NCBI GenBank assembly: GCA_905234755.1 | Contig: CAJOIT010000004.1 | Location: forward strand, 62,001-126,000 | Source of the DNA: an uncultured Bacteroidales bacterium | GTDB taxonomy: Bacteria > Bacteroidota > Bacteroidia > Bacteroidales > ML635J-15 | Direction: 5' to 3' | Length of the DNA: 64,000 bases | Shown here: positions 57,940 through 64,000 of the stretch, one piece after another | How positions within the stretch are numbered: position 1 is the first letter of the stretch | Layout: the number at the start of each line of letters is the position of its first letter | The notes under the pieces: generated by a model | Told to the model about the DNA's origin: nothing | The model's database searches: none | What the model saw: the letters and a program-made list of their open reading frames with translations, nothing else | Made by a program: the position numbers and the translations under genes

Positions 57940-58764
57940 ATGTCCGAAAACAAACCGATGAGAGTTGATGTTGCCGAAATCATCAGGACAAAAAGTCCAA
58001 AATTGGCAAAGAAATTACCTCGCTTCGTCGTAAATATTCTTAGGCGGATCGTCCATGAAAACGATGTAAACGAAATACTTACCATAGCAAACGGAGCAAC
58101 GGGCATCGACTTTGTGAACATTGGCGTAGAATGCCTCAAACTGAAACGCAAAGTCATTGGATTGGAAAACATTCCCTCGGATGGACGCTTTATCTTCGTT
58201 GCCAACCATCCACTTGGCGGGCTCGAGAGCCTTGTCATGATGCAGACAATCGAGGAGAAATTCAAAGACTTCATGTTCGTTGTAAACGATCTGCTCATGG
58301 CAATGGAACCGCTCAGACCTTTGTTCATCCCTATCAACAAAGTGGGAAAGCAGTCGCGCAATAACGCAGAACAACTGAACGCACTTTACGCATCCGACAA
58401 ACAAGTTCTGTATTTTCCAGCTGGACTATGCTCACGAAAAATCAAAGGCAAAATCGTTGACCTGCAGTGGCAGAAAAACTTCATAAACAAAGCGGTTGAA
58501 TACCAGCGTGACATTATACCAATTTACATCGGCGGACGAAACTCGAACTTTTTCTACCGCCTTGCCAACTGGCGCAAACGCTTGAAAATAAAGTTCAACA
58601 TCGAAATGCTTTTCCTCGTGGACGAAATGTTCAAACAACGCGGACAAACAATCTCTCTTACAATTGGCAAGCCTATCCCCTACACCACCTTCGACAAATC
58701 CAAAACTCCAACCGAATGGGCTGAATGGGTGAAAGGAGAAACCTATAAAATGAATAATGGATAA
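57940..58764 (+). CDS. PlsC-like acyltransferase (GlsA-like)
   Basis: Membrane-associated acyltransferase of the glycerol-3-phosphate/lysophospholipid family. The 274-residue sequence has NHPLGGLESL (about 90-99), equivalent to the NHxxxxD box with the last residue changed, then PINKVGKQSRNNAEQL and FPAGLCSRK, equivalent to the EGxRS block. It resembles the O-acyltransferase (GlsA type) used for glycine lipids in Bacteroides, but no GlsB gene is in the window. The start is placed at 57940 because a promoter lies in the upstream extension. Confidence 0.88.
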   Translation: MSENKPMRVDVAEIIRTKSPKLAKKLPRFVVNILRRIVHENDVNEILTIANGATGIDFVNIGVECLKLKRKVIGLENIPSDGRFIFVANHPLGGLESLVMMQTIEEKFKDFMFVVNDLLMAMEPLRPLFIPINKVGKQSRNNAEQLNALYASDKQVLYFPAGLCSRKIKGKIVDLQWQKNFINKAVEYQRDIIPIYIGGRNSNFFYRLANWRKRLKIKFNIEMLFLVDEMFKQRGQTISLTIGKPIPYTTFDKSKTPTEWAEWVKGETYKMNNG

Positions 58765-58810
58765 TGAACAATTGATAATTAACAATGGACAATTTATAAT
58801 GAATAATGGG
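58749..58810. repeat. Low-complexity AATTGATAATTAACAATGGA repeats
   Basis: A run of related units (AATAATGGATAATGAACAAT, TGATAATTAACAATGGACAAT and so on) follows the acyltransferase gene. This kind of repeat is common between genes in Bacteroidota. Function is unknown. Confidence 0.5.
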
Positions 58811-58898
58811 CGAAAAGAAGACCAGTCCAACGGAAGACCAGTATTTCTGTCGGCAAGTCTGTAGGACAGTAAGACTGCTAGACTGTTAGCCCAACCCT

Positions 58899-58974
58899 AG
58901 AAACGGCGAAAGCCATAAAAACGAGAAACATAGAAACGGGCGTAGCCCAGAAACCCAGAAACGAGGAACTTTAA
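58899..58974 (+). repeat. AGAAAC/mini-hairpin repeat, copy 2
   Basis: AGAAAC followed by the hairpin GGC-GAAA-GCC, CATAAAAACGAGAAAC, then TAGAAACGGGC-GTA-GCCC, AGAAAC, CCAGAAAC. Copy 1 at 44666 has the same order with changed stems. Upstream (58811-58898) short duplicated bits (GAAGACCAGT twice) also occur. The 241-bp gap (58765-59005) holds no gene. Confidence 0.65.
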
Positions 58975-59005
58975 ACCTTAAACTTTGAACCATAGAAACC
59001 TCCCC

Positions 59006-59512
59006 ATGACCGACATCTTCAGCACCGAGAAACGCTCCGACATAATGTCGAAAATCCGCTCTAAAAACACGAAGCCCGAAGTTAAGCTTCGCAAGGCCCT
59101 ATTCGCAAGAGGATTCCGCTATCGCACAAACGACAAGCGACTTCCTGGAACGCCCGACATCGTACTGCGGAAATATGGGACTGTTATATTCGTGAACGGT
59201 TGCTTCTGGCACCACCACCCCGACTGCAAAATAGCCACTATGCCAAAAACAAACACCGAATTCTGGCAAAGCAAAATCAAACGCAACCGACAACGCGACT
59301 TGGAAAATTACTGGAAATTAGGAGAATTAGGCTGGGAAGTCATTGTTGTATGGGAATGCGAACTAAACCATGCTCATGTTGAAGAGTCCGTAGCCGACAA
59401 GATTGCAGAACGCCTGCACAGAAAATTGTCTCCAACACCTATTACATACGACATTCCACAAGAATCGGAAATCAGAATTGCTGCAGAAGAAAATGTCGAA
59501 TACGGGAAATAA
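59006..59512 (+). CDS. vsr: Very short patch repair endonuclease (Vsr)
   Basis: Nicks DNA 5-prime to a T:G mismatch arising from deaminated 5-methylcytosine. The 168-residue sequence has MTDIFSTEKRSDIMSKIRSKNTKPE, the catalytic Asp in GTPDIVLRKYG, and GCFWHHHPDC with the zinc/active-site histidines. It starts at ATG 59006, with TTG at 58985 as a less likely start. A partner 5-methylcytosine methyltransferase (dcm-like) is not in the window, so it is orphan here. It converges on the next gene with a 4-bp gap. Confidence 0.93.
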   Translation: MTDIFSTEKRSDIMSKIRSKNTKPEVKLRKALFARGFRYRTNDKRLPGTPDIVLRKYGTVIFVNGCFWHHHPDCKIATMPKTNTEFWQSKIKRNRQRDLENYWKLGELGWEVIVVWECELNHAHVEESVADKIAERLHRKLSPTPITYDIPQESEIRIAAEENVEYGK

Positions 59513-59516
59513 TGCC

Positions 59517-60494
59517 TTAATAATTCCTCGACCTCATCGAATCCATATATGAGCGAAGTACATTTTTCTGCGATTCTGGCAAACTAACTTTTTGCAGATA
59601 ACTATCGGCAATAGCATAGCACTCATCAATCTTCGCGACTGTCAAATCTTTGATTTTCAAACTGTCATATATTGCTTTTACCGCATTGTACTTTTCGGTT
59701 CTGTCAAAATTTTCTTTGGAGAGCCATGCTGATAGTTCCGATTTAGCATTGCCTGTTGCCAAATTCATAGCGTTTATTAGCAAAAATGTCTTCTTATTTT
59801 CGGCAATGTCGCCACCGATAGGCTTACCAAAAACCTTAGCATCGCCGTATGTGTCAAGCAAATCGTCCTGCAACTGGAATGCAAGTCCCGCATAACGACC
59901 ATACTCGTATATATTCTCGCAATCTGCCTGCGATGCATTGGCAATGAGCGCACCAATCTTCAGGCTTCCTGCTAGCAGTACGGCGGTTTTCAGGTTTATC
60001 ATCTTCATGTAGTCGTCAACGGTGACATTATCATCGGTTTCAAAATCCATGTCGTACTGCTGACCTTCGCAAATCTCAATTGCCGTCTGCAGGAATACAT
60101 CAAGAACCGCCTTGCTGTTTGTCGCTGTCTTCGATGCACAACGACAAGCCACAAGCGACATCAAATCGCCCGAAAGGATAGCAATGTTCTCTGTCCACTT
60201 CTTATGCACGGTTGGACGCCCACGCCTCATGTCCGACTTGTCCATTATATCATCGTGAAGCAAGGTAAAATTATGGAAAACCTCCAAACCGAGCGCAGCA
60301 TCAACAGCCATTTCGGCCTTTGCCCCAAACATCTCAGCCGACATTAGGCACAAAACCGGGCGAATCCGCTTTCCACCAGCCGACAAGGCATATTTCACAG
60401 GCTCGTATAGATACTTCGGTTCACTTTTTAACTCATCCAAAAAATGAGAAAGACTTGTCTTGAAATAATCCAGATAATATTCTTGTGTATTCAT
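59517..60494 (-). CDS. Polyprenyl diphosphate synthase
   Basis: Trans-isoprenyl diphosphate synthase (geranyl/farnesyl or octaprenyl class). The 325-residue helical protein has the two Asp-rich motifs, LLHDDIMDKSDMRRGRPTVH (about 79-98) and LQDDLLDTYGDAKVFGKPIGGD (about 205-226). GGKRIRPVLCLM is the substrate-binding start. The chain length of the product cannot be set by eye. It lies 3 bp after the DUF6427 gene. Confidence 0.95.
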   Translation of the reverse strand: MNTQEYYLDYFKTSLSHFLDELKSEPKYLYEPVKYALSAGGKRIRPVLCLMSAEMFGAKAEMAVDAALGLEVFHNFTLLHDDIMDKSDMRRGRPTVHKKWTENIAILSGDLMSLVACRCASKTATNSKAVLDVFLQTAIEICEGQQYDMDFETDDNVTVDDYMKMINLKTAVLLAGSLKIGALIANASQADCENIYEYGRYAGLAFQLQDDLLDTYGDAKVFGKPIGGDIAENKKTFLLINAMNLATGNAKSELSAWLSKENFDRTEKYNAVKAIYDSLKIKDLTVAKIDECYAIADSYLQKVSLPESQKNVLRSYMDSMRSRNY

Positions 60495-60497
60495 ATC

Positions 60498-61493
60498 CTA
60501 AAAAATCTTGTCAAAATACATAACCTGCAGTATCTGTGATACAACTATAGAGATTACCAGTCCATAAAACACAATGCGTTGCACGAACATCCGGCGGGCA
60601 TTTACAATAATGTTCGAAACAAGATAGCTCAATGGGAAATACATAAGCCATATCGATTCGTTTGACGAAAAAGGCGAAAGCAAGAAAAGTCCTGCATACG
60701 CCATAAGGAACAGCATGGAATGATAGTATTTCATTTCAGCAGTCTTTCGGAAAACCTTCAGCACAAACACCGAGAGCAAGGAAACCAAGGCCGCAAAAAT
60801 CACTGGGAGTTCAAATAGATAGTTTATATAATTGTATTTTTCGCCAATCACCAGCTTCTGCGCTTCCAATTTTATTGAGGACAAAAGTCCTTCCCAATCA
60901 CCATATAGCCACACCAGACAGAAGGCAACGCCAACGACAAAAACAAGCGCCACGAACATTGAAAACAAATCACGCCACGACAACGGCTTGACAATGGCGA
61001 TAACAACAATAATCGCAGGCAATAGCACAATGTACTTGTAGGCGAATATAAGCGACAGACCGAACATAAGACCAACATCAAGACTTCTTGGCAAATCCTC
61101 GTGCTTGTTGTACATACCGAAAATCCTAAGCACAGCCAATGCCAAAAACAAAGCTCCGACCATTTCGGGAATGCACCTCTGCGCATTTATTATGCTTCCT
61201 GTCAATAAAGCGAAAAACAATGATGGCAACTGATAGCCTGACTCCACAATCTGATAACGGAAATTTTCCTTTGAGGCATAACATGCAAACGCAAAAGCCA
61301 ACACAAAGGCAAACGCAGTATAAATGTACTGATAAAGCGTTCCCTCATACAAAAACCTGAAAAAATACGAATGCATTCCGCCTGTATCAACAGCAGTCGG
61401 CATTTCAATGAACTTGTACGCCCACAATGCTGACATGATGATAAAAATCAGCAGATAATTTACAGGATTATTCGATTTCAGCAACTTTAGCAT
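60498..61493 (-). CDS. DUF6427-family membrane protein
   Basis: A 331-residue integral membrane protein with about ten TM helices. It starts MLKLLKSNNPVNYLLIFIIMSALW and has the YESGYQLPSLFFALLTGSIINAQRCIPEMVGALFLALAVLRIF layout (seen in part) typical of the Bacteroidota-only DUF6427 family. Its function is unknown. It lies in an operon between purD (11 bp) and the polyprenyl synthase (3 bp). Confidence 0.85.
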   Translation of the reverse strand: MLKLLKSNNPVNYLLIFIIMSALWAYKFIEMPTAVDTGGMHSYFFRFLYEGTLYQYIYTAFAFVLAFAFACYASKENFRYQIVESGYQLPSLFFALLTGSIINAQRCIPEMVGALFLALAVLRIFGMYNKHEDLPRSLDVGLMFGLSLIFAYKYIVLLPAIIVVIAIVKPLSWRDLFSMFVALVFVVGVAFCLVWLYGDWEGLLSSIKLEAQKLVIGEKYNYINYLFELPVIFAALVSLLSVFVLKVFRKTAEMKYYHSMLFLMAYAGLFLLSPFSSNESIWLMYFPLSYLVSNIIVNARRMFVQRIVFYGLVISIVVSQILQVMYFDKIF

Positions 61494-61504
61494 CTGAATG
61501 TCCC

Positions 61505-62776
61505 TTATTTCAAGTCAAAGCCCAAGTCGGTGCGATAATAGCACTTTTCAAACGAAATGCATCCAGCAGATGCATACGATGTCTTGAGAGCATCAAAAAT
61601 TGTATCGCCATAACTGCTTAATGCAATTACTCGACCACCAGATGTAACAACATCATCACCAGACATCTTTGTTCCTGCATGGAAACAAACGCTCGATTTT
61701 ACAGCATCCAAACCGCTTATGACTTTACCTTTCTCGTAAGCCTCAGGATAACCGCCCGATACCATCATGACAGTTGCAGCAGAACGATTATCAAATTCAA
61801 CAGTCTTACCCGAAAGCTTGCGCTTTGCAGCTGCCTCAAGCAAATCCACCAAATCGGACTTTATGCGAAGCATAACCGACTCGGTTTCGGGGTCACCCAT
61901 ACGGACATTATATTCAATCACATACGGGTTGCCATCAACATTCATTAGTCCGAAGAAAACAAATCCACGATAGTCCATGCCTTCCGCATTAATACCATCA
62001 ATTGTAGGCTTAACTATTCTTTCTTCAACCTTGCGGGCAAAATCCTCATCGTAGAACGGCACTGGTGAAACCGACCCCATACCGCCTGTGTTCAATCCCG
62101 TATTTCCCTCGCCGATACGCTTGTAGTCCTTTGCTTCGGGCAAAAGCACATACGAACTGCCATCTGTAATGGCAAAGACAGAACACTCGATACCATCAAG
62201 ATACTGCTCAAGTACGACCTTATTGCCTGCATTGCCGAATTTTCCACCAAGTATATTCCTAAGTTCGCGCTTAGCCTCATCTATATTGTCAATTATAAGC
62301 ACGCCCTTGCCAGCAGCAAGTCCATCAGCCTTAAGTACATACGGAGGATTTACCGATTCTAGGAATCGCTCTCCCTCTGCAATATTTTCGGAAGTAACAG
62401 AAAGGAATCCTGCTGTTGGAATACCATATTTCTGCATAAATATCTTTGCAAACTCCTTACTGCCCTCAAGCTGTGCCGAAAATTTGTCGGGACCGATAAC
62501 CATAAGGTCGGCAAATTCGGGTTTCGATGCAAAATAATCAACAATACCTTTTACCAAAGGATCTTCTGGTCCAACTACGACCATATTTATGTTTGCCTTG
62601 CGGACAAAATCAGCTACTGCATCAAAGTCATCCGCCTTTATTGCTACATTTTCGGCTATTGCACTTGTTCCCGGATTTCCCGGTGCTACATACAACTTGT
62701 CAACTTTAGGACTTGATGCAATCTTCCATGTCAATGCATGTTCCCTACCGCCAGAACCTAATACCAAAATATTCAT
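61505..62776 (-). CDS. purD: Phosphoribosylamine-glycine ligase
   Basis: Second step of purine synthesis, joining glycine to phosphoribosylamine with ATP. The ATP-grasp protein starts MNILVLGSGGREHALTWKI and has VVGPEDPLVKGIVD, ADGLAAGKGVLI and NTGGMGSVSP (substrate-binding loops), with a C-terminal GARS domain. The chosen start gives 423 residues. An ATG two codons upstream (62782) is an alternative. It lies in an operon with the next three genes. Confidence 0.97.
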   Translation of the reverse strand: MNILVLGSGGREHALTWKIASSPKVDKLYVAPGNPGTSAIAENVAIKADDFDAVADFVRKANINMVVVGPEDPLVKGIVDYFASKPEFADLMVIGPDKFSAQLEGSKEFAKIFMQKYGIPTAGFLSVTSENIAEGERFLESVNPPYVLKADGLAAGKGVLIIDNIDEAKRELRNILGGKFGNAGNKVVLEQYLDGIECSVFAITDGSSYVLLPEAKDYKRIGEGNTGLNTGGMGSVSPVPFYDEDFARKVEERIVKPTIDGINAEGMDYRGFVFFGLMNVDGNPYVIEYNVRMGDPETESVMLRIKSDLVDLLEAAAKRKLSGKTVEFDNRSAATVMMVSGGYPEAYEKGKVISGLDAVKSSVCFHAGTKMSGDDVVTSGGRVIALSSYGDTIFDALKTSYASAGCISFEKCYYRTDLGFDLK

Positions 62777-62799
62777 TTTCATTATGTTTTTTGTTTTCC

Positions 62800-63300
62800 T
62801 TAAAATGTATTGTCAATCGGATGACTACTATGTTGCGTAGTGTCCACATCGCTTGTATAAGCGGAATAATATTCCTCAGGCGTTATGCGCACCAACTTGT
62901 AATCAGACTGCACTCCGCTATTGTACAACTGCGACATTAGAACTTCGTTTTCCGATACAGAACGGACATGGATTAGTGCGCGACTATTATACTGATTATA
63001 CCCGATATAATATCCTTCGACAGCCTTTTCGTAATATATATTCAACTGCTTGCGCCTAACCTCCCACTTCATTGTATCCGTATAATCGTATTTATAGTAT
63101 TTTGATGAACCATTTGCACTGTCACCAAAATGAAAATAAGGTATCGATACGCATAATTCTCCTGTTTCCTCATTCAATGGCTTCCAATAGCCCTTCAAAA
63201 CGCTTTCCCACTCAAGGTCGGTCTTGCTAGGTCCGCAACTTGTTGTGCCTAAAATAAATATAGGAAGTACAATCGCCAATATAATTATCAATCTCTTCAT
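62800..63300 (-). CDS. Small lipoprotein of unknown function
   Basis: A 166-residue exported protein with a lipoprotein signal peptide and lipobox GTTSC (Cys22). The mature part has KGYWKPLNEETGELCVSIPYFHFGD and SVSENEVLMSQLYNSG segments, a lipocalin-like or META-type look, but no family I can name. It lies 8 bp downstream of recQ and 17 bp upstream of purD, so it is part of that operon. Confidence 0.82.
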   Translation of the reverse strand: MKRLIIILAIVLPIFILGTTSCGPSKTDLEWESVLKGYWKPLNEETGELCVSIPYFHFGDSANGSSKYYKYDYTDTMKWEVRRKQLNIYYEKAVEGYYIGYNQYNSRALIHVRSVSENEVLMSQLYNSGVQSDYKLVRITPEEYYSAYTSDVDTTQHSSHPIDNTF

Positions 63301-63308
63301 GTTTTATA

Positions 63309-64000
63309 TCATTTATGCCAAATTATTTTTCGTTCGCTGTTATACACAACCTTATTATTGTCGAATAGCCACTTTACGACATTTATAGTCTTGTTTTCAT
63401 CTTCGCCTACCTTGTCTATCAATTCGTTGTAAAGGCAAGGCGATTCATTCACAATGCGCTTAACTTTCTCCAACACGATATCGAACTCGTATTTGCTCAA
63501 GCCCAATTCATTACGCCGCTGACACACATCGCATTCTCCGCACCTGTCAACATCCGTCTCACCAAAATATGCCAGCAGTTGCTGACTGCGACACTTGTTA
63601 TCACTGGTAGCATAGCGAAGCATCGCCTCCATCTTCGACACCACCCTGTCCTTGCGTGATTTAAGAGCCTGCATATCGAAAAACATGTCATTCTCGCGAT
63701 GCCTTTCCATTAGCAGACGAATCAACGGTCTGTTTGTCTTAGGAATATAACTGATTATGCCCTGTTTTGCCAGCGCCTTCAGATATTCATAAACCGACTG
63801 CTCCGATATGCCAGCCTTCTTTGCAATATACTCCTCGCTAACATTCACAAAATCGGTAAAGAGGCCTGTGTACATCCTCAATATCAACTTTATGAACTCA
63901 TCAAGGTTCTTGTTCTCTATCTGGAATTTGTACAAATCGTCGCGACGAACTTCGAACATTACCCTCGAAACAGTATTGGTATCTTCCGTATATTCAAGAA
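63309..64000 (-). CDS. recQ: ATP-dependent DNA helicase RecQ, C-terminal part (cut by window edge)
   Basis: Only the C-terminal portion of a RecQ helicase is present, and the frame stays open to base 64000. The zinc-binding domain is visible as CRSQQLLAYFGETDVDRCGECDVC with four cysteines. The segment before it (SRVMFEVRRDDLYKFQIE) is typical of the winged-helix region of Bacteroidota RecQ. The C-terminal part has the ENKTINVVKWLFDNNKVVY winged helix. An internal ATG at 63959 should not be taken as the start. The N-terminal helicase core lies outside the window. Confidence 0.9.
   Translation of the reverse strand, partial: LEYTEDTNTVSRVMFEVRRDDLYKFQIENKNLDEFIKLILRMYTGLFTDFVNVSEEYIAKKAGISEQSVYEYLKALAKQGIISYIPKTNRPLIRLLMERHRENDMFFDMQALKSRKDRVVSKMEAMLRYATSDNKCRSQQLLAYFGETDVDRCGECDVCQRRNELGLSKYEFDIVLEKVKRIVNESPCLYNELIDKVGEDENKTINVVKWLFDNNKVVYNSERKIIWHK

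Overview
The window is a stretch of chromosome from a Bacteroidota bacterium, most likely order Bacteroidales. The evidence is: (i) many start sites are preceded by the Bacteroidota sigma-ABfr -7 element TAnnTTTG (TATCTTTG, TACCTTTG, TAACTTTG) rather than by Shine-Dalgarno sequences; (ii) two secreted proteins end in type IX secretion (T9SS) sorting domains; (iii) the ribosomal operon runs rpsL-rpsG-fusA-rpsJ...rplQ without tufA, with cysteine-poor S4, S14 and L36; (iv) there is a complete Rnf complex (BCDGEA) and a DUF6427-type membrane protein. No rRNA, tRNA, CRISPR array or intact insertion sequence was seen.

Layout. 1-2013: groES-groEL on the minus strand with a terminator. 2357-13923: a nine-gene plus-strand type I restriction-modification island. 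It holds a half-size hsdS, hsdM, an AT-rich membrane protein, a Fic protein, a 361-bp repeat-filled gap, a full-size hsdS, a small possible RNase-H-fold protein, a Ser/Thr kinase, a repeat-bearing winged-helix protein, hsdR and a YgjP-type metallopeptidase. Almost all junctions are 2-12 bp gaps or overlaps, so it looks like one operon into which non-R-M cargo has been inserted. 13983-18231: enolase, then a SpoIIE-type phosphatase sensor paired with an NMT1/SsuA-like periplasmic binding protein. 18409-36021: about 17.6 kb of str-S10-spc-alpha ribosomal genes, all minus. 36319-41225: a lipoprotein translationally coupled to uvrC, a WG-repeat protein and a CvpA-like protein. 41226-44554: tgt, lptG and a PagL-like outer-membrane deacylase. 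45477-50599: the Rnf operon. 50998-56232: an accessory patch (YafQ toxin-antitoxin, a cytoplasmic trypsin-like protease, two T9SS cargo proteins, two related MITE-like elements) that lies between rnfB and its usual neighbour rseC. 57237-59512: a possible PD-(D/E)XK protein, a PlsC-like acyltransferase and an orphan vsr. 59517-64000: recQ (cut by the window end), a lipoprotein, purD, a DUF6427 protein and a polyprenyl diphosphate synthase, all minus.

The best candidates for something undescribed are in the restriction island. First, the gap between fic and the second hsdS holds six degenerate units, each built of three arms whose sequences differ between units but stay matched within a unit. 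Second, a possible DUF3010/RNase-H-like protein that seems to lack its acidic residues overlaps a Hanks-type kinase gene between hsdS and hsdR. Third, a five-TM protein carries a C-terminal domain with a GIMQV motif. Fourth, the winged-helix protein looks like an internally deleted AlbA_2-family protein carrying twelve 12-bp repeats. The functional readings of these four are inference from sequence pattern only.
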